Below, in pieces: positions 10,916 through 21,483 of a stretch of DNA of 64,000 nucleotides. The position numbers and the translations under genes were made by a program. Source of the stretch: Holothuria scabra (taxonomy: Eukaryota > Echinodermata > Holothuroidea > Aspidochirotida > Holothuriidae); the NCBI GenBank assembly GCA_037179385.1, contig CM074180.1:26393455-26457454 (forward strand), given 5' to 3'. Each line of letters opens with the position of its first letter. Within the stretch, counting starts at the first letter, position 1. The notes under the pieces were generated by a model, which made no database searches, was not told where the DNA came from, and saw nothing but the letters and a program-made list of their open reading frames with translations.

Positions 10916-12274
10916 TTGATTCCTTGCATCAGCAAAAGGAATCAATGCGATGATGATGATGTGTATGTGTACGTTTATGTGTGAAGCTTTTGCTTGTAAA
11001 CACTATATCTCAAGAACAGTATATGTGACTGTTCTCATATTTGGGTTTGTGGGTTGGTCATATTGAGTAGATGATCCCCATCGATCTTTGTGGAGGTCAA
11101 AGGTCATTTGGGGTCAGGATAGGTCAAATGGTAAATTCCTTAGAAATTGCTGGACAACACAGTATCTCAAGGAAGGTAAGTGTGACTAATCTCATATTTG
11201 GTGTGTGGGTTGGCCATATTGAGTAGATGATCCCGATTGTTTTTGATAGAGGTCAAAGGTCATTTGTGGTCACGAGAGGTCAAAAGTTCAAAACCTTGTA
11301 AACACGGTATCTCGAGAAAGGTACTTGTGACTGATCTTATATTTGGGGTGTATGGGTTGGTCATATTGGGTAGATATCTCTATTGATTTTTATGGAGGTC
11401 AAAAGTCATTTGGGGTCATGAGAGGCAAAATGGTAGAAATGGATGAATGGTTAGAAATTGCTTGTAAACACGGTATCTCAAGAAAAGTAAGTGTGACTAA
11501 TCTCATATTTGGTGTGTGGGTTAGCCATATTGAGTAGATAACCCCTTTTGTTTTTGATGGAGGTCAAAGATCATTTGGGGTCATGAGAGGTCATAAAGGT
11601 CAAAACTTTTTAAACATGATATTTCAAGAAAGGTGCATGTGACTTTGCTAATTTTTGGGTGTGTGGGTTGGTTGTATTAATTAAATGTTCTGTATCGATT
11701 TTTGTGGAGGTCAAAGGTCATTTGGGGTCATGAGAGGTCAAGACATCAAAACCTAGTAATCACGGTATCCAAGAAAAATGCATGTGACTAAGCCCATCTT
11801 TAGTGTGTGGGTTGGCCGTATTGAGATGGTGATCCCAGATGATTTTCTCGAAGGTCATTTGGGGTCAGCAGTGTCAAAGTGTGACAAACTTGCTTGCATA
11901 GTATTACAAGAAATGTAACTTGTAGGGTCCTCATACTTGACATGTAGATGATGCATGGTGAATAAATGATCCCTATAGTTTTTGGTGGACGTCAAATGTC
12001 ACTTTGGTTCACAAGGGGTCAAAGTCTCAATATCATATTTACACAAATTTCCCTTGGTTGGAGTCTTGGATACTGCAAAATTTCACACATTTGGATGTGA
12101 TATCATGAGCATAAGCCCAGTTCCTGTAGGAAGCCTTGATGCCTTGCATGTATACTTTGTGGGTACATTACACTGTCACTTTGAAAAACATTACGGAGCA
12201 CTGTCAATTTGAAAAAAAAAAAGACAGGCTTAAATTTCAGTGGTAAGGAATCACTAAGCCTTTTGGCTTTCTGG
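10916..12274 (+). mobile_element. Helitron-like element with tandem DR1 repeats, copy 2
   Basis: The 5' end TTGATTCCTTGC is followed by AAGGAATC, giving a potential hairpin, and a GAT/TG microsatellite. The 3' end repeats that of copy 1: AAGGAATCACTAAGCC, TTTT, GGCTT, then CTGG before T. Between them are about seven diverged tandem units. Short terminal hairpins, a microsatellite and a central tandem array are features reported for Helitron/Helentron-derived non-autonomous elements. No Rep-helicase is present, and the class is inference. Confidence 0.55.
10996..12010 (+). repeat. Tandem ~150-bp units with AGGTCA motifs
   Basis: Units begin near 10996, 11148, 11298, 11463, 11611, 11755 and 11890. 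Each carries a TATCTCAAGAA-like start, a TGTGGGTTGG segment and a GGTCAAAGGTCATTTGGGG segment. Perfect AGGTCAAAGGTCA occurs at 11094-11106, 11250-11262 and 11708-11720. One-mismatch copies lie at 11395 and 11561. This sequence is a canonical direct repeat of the nuclear receptor half-site with 1-bp spacing. Confidence 0.75.
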
Positions 12275-14074
12275 TTAGTTTCAGCCCTACATTTTATTAC
12301 ACCTTAGTTCCAACATCTTAATGTTCTGACAGCCTATAGAGGGACAACCCCTATATTTTGAAAAATCCATAACATCCCAACACTTCTTTATTCCATCATC
12401 TATTTATTCTGTCAGACCACTCTGTTCTAAAAACCCTTATATTTCTAAATATTGATTATAAGTTAATATATGGGTGCTTGAACATAAGGCATTCACTAAC
12501 CTCTCTTTAAAATCAAACAATGTTACTTCCAGAGACTTGCTAGCTCTAATTCCAAATTGCAAACCTAATTCTGTACCTAAGTTAAAATACAAGCTGATCT
12601 CTAACCTGAGTGAGATTTTGATTTTAGCTAATATTTGGTATAGTGGAGTTTGTCTTCACTCCCATCTGGTCATTATCCCAATGTAGGCATGGTATTAATC
12701 TCTAGATCAGGCACCTCCCATTTGGGTGAATCACCAAATTTGAAACATTCTCCCGCTCTCACATAACACCATACAATGCATTTGTGTATTTCTTTTGTGC
12801 TATCTGGAACAGTCAATACATCCAGGCAAGCGGTCACAAACCTGTGTGAAGTTTAGCCTGACCTTTGTAGCAGGAAAGACCATTAGGTCAGAAATTTTGT
12901 GATAGTAATATGTCCCTAGAATTAAAAAAAAGGTTAGGAGTACTTTTTGATGAACAATTTTTTATTACTATGGCTACTGGGGAAACAGTTTAAAGAATTA
13001 AGGATTACAATTGTAGTTTCACTTGTATGATTCACTTTGGTGAAAATTTATCTCTTGTTTTAAGGAGCTTTAATAATCCATTAGAGAAATCAGATGTACC
13101 TGACACAGTACTGTACAACCATCTGCTGTTTGAGTGACCTTACAGGGCTCACTTCCTCTAAGAGCAAACAAACTTGGAGTTTCCTTTCGTAAAACGTTTA
13201 ATAGTTTCCGTTGTGACCATTAATATTTCAAGGGATTACTTGGCTATCCATTGTTCTACTGATGTTTTCAAATTTATGAAAGGAAAGTGATTTCGCTTAT
13301 CTTGATTTGGCAGTTTGTAGGTCTTCCAACCAACTGTAAGTGTCAATAAAAACTTGTGTCAGTACATCGTGTGACTAAAAGGTATATTTGGCAGATGAGT
13401 GAAACCACAACAATCCCATTTTACTATTGGACAGTGGTAATATAGAATGTTTCCTTGGTTACTGGATCATAAGCCAATATTCAAAGTAATATTTAATTGT
13501 TTCCTAGTATCAAGGACTTTAATATTTTGACGTTTTTACAACACACCTCTACATGTGACCGGCATAATCCCAGTTTTATGCTTCTTTTAAACTGGGTTTT
13601 CTGTAGGCCTTCAAATTGCCATAAGGTTTATTTACATGGCAGGTACCCATTACGTGTTTAAAGTATGTGTTATGTTGTGCATAACAAAATCTGCTACACA
13701 AGTTTTCACTTTTGTAGCAACTTGTCCATCATGTGTAGCACAGTGGGGTGGATTCCAGATGAATTAATTCCTGTTGGTACAAGACTTGTAGATGTCACAC
13801 TTGTCAGTTTGATATGAAAAGTATTTAGAATCTCAAGTATGGTGCTAACTTTGATCAAAACCTATCAAATATTGATTAATTTACATGGCAGAAGAATGAA
13901 GGAGATGGTATTAGTTATCACATCTAATTGTGGGAGTTGTTGCAAACAGTCCAAATTCTTTACAACAATTGTGGGACAATTTGGTTGAAAAATGATATGG
14001 CATGTTGTTTCCTTAGTTTGTTGTGTTGACCTTTAAGTTAATAGGGGAAGGTCTTTCCTTTAGGAAATGTGAAG
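12275..14074. other. No recognisable feature
   Basis: AT-rich non-coding sequence. The open frame at 12474-12686 has no splice context. A very short acceptor/donor pair near 13310-13340 would enclose about 22 bases and is not supported. Confidence 0.45.
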
Positions 14075-14365
14075 TAATAAATTTCTTATGCCTCTCATGC
14101 AATCACATTTCCATAACATGGGATTTTTTGTAAGGAAATTGGTCGTAAACTTAAAAGAAAAACACAAGATCACTCATTAATGTGAGGATATGACCTGATA
14201 CATGCTTTGTTTAAATTCATATTGTGTTGAAATGTGACAAAGGGATATATATCTAAAACCGCACATTTGATTCCAATGGCGATTTTACCAAACCACTGTG
14301 AATAATTACCCCTCTAAAATATCAAATTTAGTTTGAACTAAGACACATTTTTTTTAAGATGTTCC
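14075..14365 (+). repeat. Dispersed repeat R1, copy 2
   Basis: It matches R1 in order: ATGCAATCACATT, ATTAATGTGAGGA, GATTCCAATG, ACCCCTCTAAAATATCAAA. It is uninterrupted and therefore shows the empty-site structure for the insertions in the copies at 45 and 56690. Confidence 0.6.
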
Positions 14366-15395
14366 AACAGTACTTTTCGCTTAGCTGCCAATGTACGTGT
14401 TGTGACATTTTTTCTTGAGAACGTGACATAGACACCCCAGTAGATCAAAGGCTTTGTGGGGTATAACTGATATCTGAGTTTGTTCCATGATTTCTGCCCT
14501 CAAGTGGTCTATGCTTTCATTATATTCACATTGTGTGAAAAGCAATTAATGCATACTTGACTGGCCTGTTAGCTAACCCCTGGCAAATGTTATGTTACAT
14601 AACTTTTTATGTATTTTATTATATCTGGTTATGCCAGTCTGCATATCAGATGTGAAACCTGACTATCAAATGCACATTTAGTGTGCTTTATTTCTACACT
14701 GAGGGGATAAGATTTATTCAGGCAGAAAAGAATGATGTTTCAAAAGTTAAAAAGGAACACTTCATCATGACTTATGGAAATGGCAAGAATTAAGTTTGCA
14801 CATTCATGATGCAAAATGTGGGAAGTTCTGCAGTAAATCTGTTGTCACTTATCAGAAAGTGATCCCCCCCCCCCCTTCCATGCAGATAGCTGATTAGTGT
14901 TCAGGAGGGTGTGCATGTAGCCCTGCTACCTACCAGTTTGTTAAATATAGTATACGTCATGCTTGCAGCATGCAGTACTTCATTGTTTGGATAGAAATGA
15001 CATAATTGATGTCTATGCATGGCCTCCAACTCTGTAACTTGCATGGAAGCCATAGGCAGACCTGGAAAAAGCACAACCTGTCATCATGATTGTATAATAC
15101 ATGAATGAGTGACTTGATAGACAATTAACATGCATATTTGATACCACTGAACAGTCCAGACATTCCCATCTTGTATAACCTTATACAAATGCCTTAAATA
15201 GATGCATACATGCTAGTCCAAGGCTTGTTATGAGGTCAAATGGAGAATATTTAGGGAATCCCAGGGACAGTTTGTCAAGGTACTTACAGTTTGATAGCAT
15301 TGTCTAGTATTTTGTTAGATAAGAGTGTAGACTGAGTAGTATTTCCTTACAACATAACCTATTGCATTGTTATCCTCATTCTCTCTTTGACTGAT
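14366..15395. other. No recognisable feature
   Basis: AT-rich sequence with a C-run near 14865-14875. No gene, terminal repeat or window-internal match was found. Confidence 0.45.
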
Positions 15396-15600
15396 TGCAT
15401 GGTCAAGTGGTCAGATCACCCAACTCTCAGACGGGAGATCACGAGTTTGACTCCTGGCCAGGTCACATGAAAGACTTTAAAAATGAAACTAATTGCCATT
15501 GTGTTTGATACTCAGCACAAGCAATGGAGTAGGGAAAACAAGTCAGTGATCCACAAATGGACAAAAGTCTAGTTAGACTAAAGTAGTAAAACCCCAACAA
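15396..15600 (+). mobile_element. tRNA-derived SINE, family T, copy 1
   Basis: The head has an A box, TGGTCAAGTGG, and a B box, GTTTGACTCC, at tRNA-like spacing. It continues with AGACTTTAAAAATG and AGCAATGGAGTAGGGAAAAC, a body shared with the copies at 20117, 20777 and 30260. Its tail ends just before the next element at 15606. Confidence 0.7.
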
Positions 15601-15605
15601 ACTAA

Positions 15606-16138
15606 TAGCGTGTTCAATTACTCGCCCGAGTTAACTCGTGTCTGGCACGACTACGTTCGATTAGCTAATGACGTCAGTGTTCGCGCTTACTCGCGCCAGG
15701 CCCAAGTGAGCGACCCTTCGAGTCGGTTACTTAGGTAAATATCCCATCGTGCTTTGGGAGAACATGGCAGCTAAACGAACAATATGCATTCGTGAACAAT
15801 TTCTGAGTATGTAAATACAGTGGGGTAAACATGAAACTTCTGACTTGTGAAAAGTGGTTGATGTCGGAATTAGTGAAGTCACTCAAGTGTTATTTCTCGA
15901 GAATTTTCTAAATGGGCATTGTTTTGAGTCTACGTTCATCGTACAAGCGAACCGCATGTAATACGTACGTACCAGAGTTCGCTCTGCCATCCAGCTACGG
16001 GCTCTGTCATTGGCTATTGTGAACCAACTTCTCCAATAATTACCGTAAAACGTTCGTTTATTTCACCCAACTGCGCATGACCATCGTAGCCCTAGCTCGA
16101 GGCTCGAGTAAGTCAAGGGAAGCAAATCGAACACGCTA
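15606..16138. mobile_element. PIF/Harbinger-like MITE, TAA TSD
   Basis: The 533-bp element begins TAGCGTGTTCAATTACTCG and ends GCAAATCGAACACGCTA, the inverse of TAGCGTGTTCGATTTGC. TAA flanks both sides (15603-15605 and 16139-16141). A 3-bp TWA target and a GTGTTC-rich terminus suit PIF/Harbinger. CpG-containing ACTCG/CGAGT motifs cluster near both ends. The interior is less AT-rich than its surroundings and has no transposase. Confidence 0.55.
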
Positions 16139-16500
16139 TAACTAACTATTAAACGACCCTTTGAGGGTGTGAAATAACCAGAAGAGATGGTATGTCAATT
16201 TGCATCTCTTTTGCACTAACCTGTAATGTTAAAGACATTCCTGCAGTGGTAGTCCATTGTGAAATTAACCTAATTAGTTAACCATGATCAGATTACATTG
16301 GAGTGCAAGCATTGAATGAACAGAGCTATATAAAGTCAAAAATGTTAGGATATAAATGTAGGAATTGTTATGGCTTTCTGGTATAACCCACAAAAACATT
16401 AATCGTTGAAGCATTTGTCTGAGACTACTCAATTATAAAATAGTAGAAATAACCATAAATTGTAAAATAGTTAAAATTAAAAGCTGAACGGTTGTTCCTC

Positions 16501-16541
16501 TTTTTTTTTTTTTTTTTTTTTTTTTGGGGGGGGGGGAAGGG
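16501..16541 (+). repeat. Poly(T)-poly(G) junction
   Basis: About 25 T residues are followed directly by 11 G residues and then GGGAGG repeats. It is a pure homopolymer switch. Confidence 0.85.
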
Positions 16542-16915
16542 AGGGAGGAAGGGGAGGGAGATTGCAGCTGTATTGTCAAAGTATACTATATAGTCATTTG
16601 CCTTTCTTTTGAGTACAGCCATCATACCACTGTAAACAATATAGGTTCCTTTGATTCATTCAAGGATTCATTTGAAAAGTTACTTCCAGTTGCAGTACAG
16701 ATTGGTTATATGTGTTGTTTAGTCCCTTATAGGCTACCTTGAAAGCTGCTCATCTGTAATTGTGAAGTGATAGTAGTTAGAAGTACAATTTAATTTTATT
16801 CAAATCATGTTAAAGTGAGGGCAATGCCAAAGTAACCACATACTTCTCAACCTAGGTACAAACCTCCTTAGTTGCAACCAGCAAGTTATATTTATGTTTG
16901 TTATTTCATCAACAG

Positions 16916-17029
16916 CTCTGTCTGGACTTGAAAACTTGGATCAAAGAATGTCCTATCAGCTTAAAAGGAAGAGTCAATACATTAAATGAAGAAGATGAAG
17001 AAGAATTATGTGTTATTCATCTTTACCAG
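16916..17029 (+). CDS. Internal exon, unrecognised gene
   Basis: The acceptor TTTGTTATTTCATCAACAG and the donor CAG/GTATTATG bound 114 bases. This is 38 codons, open in one frame only and in phase 0 at both ends. The peptide starts LCLDLKTWIKECPISLKGRV and has an acidic NEEDEEE stretch before LCVIHLYQ. The balance of charged and hydrophobic residues and the exact codon fit support a true exon. It may belong to the gene whose exons lie at 4511-9314 or to a second gene. No family is recognised. Confidence 0.6.
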
Positions 17030-17099
17030 GTATTATGATATATGATGCTAATCTGAGGCTAACTTCACCCATTCAGCCCTTAGCCTTGGAATTAATCAG

Positions 17100-17172
17100 T
17101 TTCTGGAGAGTGCTTTGCCATCACCAACTGGAGAGATTAACAATAACCTTCACCTACAGAACATTCAATAGT
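17100..17172 (+). CDS. Ambiguous exon with an in-frame stop
   Basis: From an AATCAG acceptor the frame reads FLESALPSPTGEINNNLHLQ and then NIQ, TAG, T before the strong donor GTAAGG. The start is phase 0, as required by the previous exon. The phase after the stop would be 1, which is what the next block at 17340 needs. An alternative acceptor at 17077 gives a different open frame, PLALELISFWRVLCHHQLER, reaching the same donor at phase 0. Either the gene is damaged here, or one of these models is wrong. Confidence 0.3.
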
Positions 17173-17339
17173 GTAAGGCCTTTCTTTTCAAAGATAATGT
17201 CAATGTACAAGTTGTTAAAAGCATTGAAGTGTGTAGTGAAGAAAAATGTGCCTTTGCTAAGATCCATCATAGCTATTTTCGAGAACAACATGCATGTTGC
17301 AGCTAAACTAAGCACCCTACTGCTGGTTTATCACTCCAG

Positions 17340-17491
17340 TTAGCTCCTGTAACAAGCAGAAGCACTTTACAGAGTTTAGAGAGATCATTTCTGGTATAAT
17401 AGAAACCAGTGAACTTAGGACACATGAATTTCAACTACCATCAATGGAAAACACAGGAAAACATGGGAAGGTTATGCAAAATGTTGTTCCG
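17340..17491 (+). CDS. Exon candidate, unrecognised gene
   Basis: The acceptor is TATCACTCCAG and the donor CCG/GTAAGGTAA. After two codon-completing bases, 50 codons are open in one frame. The peptide begins SSCNKQKHFTEFREIISGII and ends MQNVVP at phase 0. That end matches a phase-0 start at 18601. The other frames are closed by stops. Confidence 0.45.
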
Positions 17492-18600
17492 GTAAGGTAA
17501 CATGCACTTAGTAAGTTAAGCTTGTTTGCTATAGCTTGACAGAAATGCATTCTATAGAAATACTGTATGCAAGGGTTTAGAGTTTGTTTTTAATACTCTG
17601 AATTATTCCTTTTTGAAGATGTTTTACATTTGACAGCTCAGATTTGCTGAAACACTTTGAAGCATGCAAATATGAAGCAATATCAATTTAATTCTAGATG
17701 GTACTAGAATAAATATTTCTAAAATTTGAAAATTTGAAAAACATGTAATATTTTGGAGGAGTCTTTTGGTGACTGGAATATTGATATAATTAACATAACT
17801 ATCTTATAAAGGAACTACTCTGGCTTGAAACATTTATCTCCATGAAAATTAATTTTTTTAAGAATCAGGGTATTGTGGGTGATAATGCTCAAGTGATGAA
17901 ATATGTTTGCAAGTTGTTTAGCAGAAATTGCTAAGTATGGTTGAATTGATTTTTAAATATTTTACTTTGATAAACACTTCATAGAAGAAAAGAAATAAAG
18001 CAAATAATGATGTATGCACAGCGTAACCAAACATTGATTTGTGGCTTTGACAATGGTATATTTAAAATTGCCACTGGGGTATAATGTGCTGCATTATACT
18101 GTGAAGTTAATCCATGCTGTACGGTCTTCGAGTCAATTTGAAGCTGGTTGTTCACTTAGCAAGCAATCCTTGCAAGCTCTTACAGTCAATGTGGCCTTGA
18201 GAAGGATACCTAAAGCCTAAAGCAAAGGAAAAACTTGGAGTTTGCTGCAAGAGGTTGTGCCCTGCAAACCATAATATGCAATATCTTATGAGATCTTGAA
18301 ACAAGTTGAGAACAAACAATTTGCTATTTGCTGACTTTCACCAGAGCATAGAACTGCAAGCATCTGATCCTATTGTGAGCACATAACTGACTGGCTTTAG
18401 TTCTGAAATTCTTTTTTTGTTTATCTAAGGTAGTTTATGGTGTAACATAGAACAGTCTGGCTTAAAGCTATGAAGCTTAAGGGACAATTATGATCACCCC
18501 AAACAGTTCCAATTTTCCCAACTATGCAACCATTTGTAGCTCCTCCCAAAACTGGTACAGTTGAATCCAATCAGCACTTGTGTTTAGTGACTGTAGGCAG

Positions 18601-18757
18601 CCATTAGTGCACTCCATCAGCCTTAAATTGTCTTCATTTATTGTCTACTTGAATTTGAAACCCTCACTTTCAGTGAAAATCGAGGGAACCAATGTACAAT
18701 ACAGTGTACAATCATCCATGATACAAGTATTAAAGCAAGAAAATCAAAAGATTAAAG
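18601..18757 (+). CDS. Exon candidate, unrecognised gene
   Basis: The acceptor is TTTAGTGACTGTAGGCAG and the donor AAAG/GTAATG. There are 52 codons plus one base. The peptide contains LNLKPSLSVKIEGTNVQYSV and ends LKQENQKIK. It looks like a beta-rich domain. The start phase agrees with the preceding block at 17340. I found no convincing next exon. A frame ending at 20025 (from about 19812) is protein-like but its acceptor has no pyrimidine tract. Confidence 0.45.
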
Positions 18758-20110
18758 GTAATGGACCCCAGTTTTATCTGACTTAACTCAGACTACCACT
18801 CGACTGTCTGGATTTGTCTGTCAAGCATCTTTGTGTGAAGTCACAAACCTACATTATTGTTAGAGGCCATGTCCTGATGAGCATACAAGGCTAAAATGTG
18901 TAATGCAAGCACTTTCTCTGCATTTTATGGGATGTAAACTACTCTCTATCTTTGAATTTTCAAGTTTTGATGTCAATCACAGAGCTCTAGCCAACTGAGA
19001 ACTTTCATACCTAAACTAAGAATGTATTTTTGGATTGATGGTAAAGTTGCTCTGTTACTACAAAATAAAGGAACTTGTGTAAAACTAGCAAGGATTCCAT
19101 TAGGAGTACAAAAGGGGAGGGGATTTATTTAATACTGTCAAACCCAAAGTTCAAAATTGATGATGCTTGTGGCCACAGTTATAGTGGACAATAGGTTACT
19201 TAAAGGCCCCTATTAGGTGAAATCTGAAGGGTTTCAAAGGCCATTGTCTTATGTAAGTTTGAACTTTGCTGTAAATTTATCTTCTTCCTAAATAAGAAAT
19301 CAAGATGTCAAATTTCTTTTTATTTTATTTTGATGGAATTGAAAAGGGTGGAATTTTCTCTTCTTCTGTTGCAAAGAAGGTGACAATTCTCTCTTTACCC
19401 CGATGATGGTTACCCTGTTGAAACATCTATATGGAATTTTGTAAATATCAATTAAATAACCATGACCTCAGCAATAGCTAAAGTATAGGTCACGTTTTTG
19501 TTGAACCATGCACCAGGCCAACCATTTGTGGTTTCCAAGTAGGAAAGGCTTGGAAGTCATTCAAGAGGATGTTTCTTTTTTTTTCTTTTATTGTAAGTGG
19601 CATTGTGTGGTGTAAATTTAGAAAATTTGTGCAACTGGCAATGCCACCACATACTTGTTGAGATGAGAGAGCAGCTATTTTCTCAAAATCATCCACATTC
19701 AAGCATTTGTGTTGGATTCATTTTACTTCAATGAGAGGGGATGGTCCCCTGTTCTGAGAGTATTAGAGCTACATGTGTTGCAATAAAGGCATTTCAAACA
19801 GAGTGACGTAGACTTGATGTGAAAGAGAACACACTCAGTACAGTAAATACTGTGAAATATGAGGTATTATTCAGTACTCTGCATTTTTTGAAATTTCTGT
19901 CAGTCAAAGATCAGTGTCTATTGAAAATTTCTGTATATTACAACAAAAATGTAGTTTGTGGTACCAAAAGTAGTGGATACGTCATACAACTTTGTCGAAG
20001 TTTGACCATCTTCTACACTCTTTAGCGAATCCTAGGAGGGTTTATCCATGTTCAATAAGTAGCAGCAAAATATAATTGAACCAGTGTGTAGAGCTGGAAA
20101 AAGACCAGTG
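18758..20110. other. Mostly non-coding; weak terminal-exon candidate
   Basis: The plus-strand frame ending TAG at 20023-20025 contains KISVYYNKNVVCGTKSSGYV, which resembles the style of the exon at 18601. No proper acceptor precedes it. Nothing else in the stretch is recognised. Confidence 0.3.
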
Positions 20111-20116
20111 ACCAAC

Positions 20117-20380
20117 TGCATGGTCAAGTGGTTAGAGCACCAACTTGCTGTCAGGATGTCCAGCATTCAACTCATGGTCAAGTGATACCAAAGACTTTAA
20201 AAATGGAATCTTCTGCCATTGTGCACGGTGGTCAGCATAAGCAATGGAGTAGGGAAAACAAGCTAGTGTGCCACAACTGGAAAAAAAAAGGCAGTGGGAT
20301 GTCATAACCACTAGCTAGCCAGCTCAACCCCAGAAGTGGGTAGAGCTAATGTGGTACTATGGGGTGAAAAGTCTGTCTCT
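20117..20380 (+). mobile_element. tRNA-derived SINE, family T, copy 2
   Basis: The A box TGGTCAAGTGGTTAGAGCA is clear; the B box (TCAACTCATGG region) is weaker. The body contains AGACTTTAAAAATGGAA and AGCAATGGAGTAGGGAAAAC, as in copy 1. The tail is TCT-rich. Confidence 0.65.
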
Positions 20381-20776
20381 CTCTTCAAAAGTTATCATTA
20401 TCTGCAATAGCTGGTCAATTTTTTAACAAACTTTTCAGTGAAGATGACAATACATGTTAAGATTGGCTACATGATTGGACAAGCTGTGGTCACATTTGGT
20501 CATGTTTGGCATTTCTGTTTATTTTTGGTGTTCCTTGTGGAGTCTCACTCCTTGGATAATTTGGTTATATTATATTTTTTCAGCATAAATATCTTTATCT
20601 GGAGGTGAATGCTCATCAAATGAAATGAACAGCCTCAAGGCAAAACCCTGCATGGGACCAGTGTTCAGCTGGAATTTCTGATAGTTGCCAAGTGTCCTTT
20701 GTTTACAATTTATGTTACAATAGTGCAGATTCATAAAAGCATGGAATGTGACTGGGACTTCGATGCTGAAAGCTGA

Positions 20777-21006
20777 CTGCATGTTTGGTCTAATGGTTGA
20801 GCATCCGCCTCTCAGACGGACGGCCCAGGTTAGCTTCCCAGATGGAGTCACACCAAAGAACTCTAAAAAGGAACCTACTGCTGTTGTGCGTGAGGCTCCG
20901 CAATGGAGTAGGGAAAACAAGCCAGTGAGCCACAAATGGAAAAAGACCGTGGCCGGCTCGGCTTGAACCAATAGGTGGAAACAGGGCCGTAAAACTCTGT
21001 CTAAAT
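20777..21006 (+). mobile_element. tRNA-derived SINE, family T, copy 3
   Basis: The head reads TTTGGTCTAATGGTTGAGCA followed by CCTCTCAGACGGACGGCCC. The body carries GCAATGGAGTAGGGAAAAC, then a 3' part with AACCAATAGGTGGAAAC and GGGCCGTAAAACTCTGTCT. The same 3' part is found at 21484 (inverted), 30380 and 60990 (inverted). The 154-codon minus-strand frame over it is an artefact. Confidence 0.7.
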
Positions 21007-21483
21007 AACTCCATGCTGAAAGCCAACTGATCATACAGCAAAGCTAGCACAGTATCTGTTAAACAACTATTTTTGCTGTATGAGAACATTGCACACAGAT
21101 GTATCTTGGTTTATCCAGGAAGTTTCTCAATATTTGTCTCATCATCTCTTGTTTTCATGGTGTATTTGAAGCAGAAATTGTGGAGAATGTTAAAGATATT
21201 TTGCTCACTTAAAGCCTATTTTCAATTCAGCAGGAATAAATTCTTCCAAAATTTCTAGTTAAAGGGGTAGTGCAGTCACTTAAATTGGTATATTAGACTC
21301 TCCTATTTCTTCATTGTCTCTTAAAGTTAATGTCCTATTTCTTGACTCTCTTAATGATCAAGTGACAATGTTTTACTCCTCAATTGTGAAATCAAATTTG
21401 CAAGGAATAAACACTTGGTTCAACTTGAATATGCAACATGTAAATCCCAAAATGTAGTGAAAGATACTTTGAAGGGTAAGTTA

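Noticed and set aside
15396..15480. tRNA-like sequence with A and B boxes
   Set aside because: It does not fold as a tRNA and continues into a repeated SINE body; it is a SINE head, not a tRNA gene.
20570..21034. 154-codon minus-strand open frame
   Set aside because: It overlaps a family T SINE and its flank; repeated elements elsewhere share the sequence without keeping the frame.
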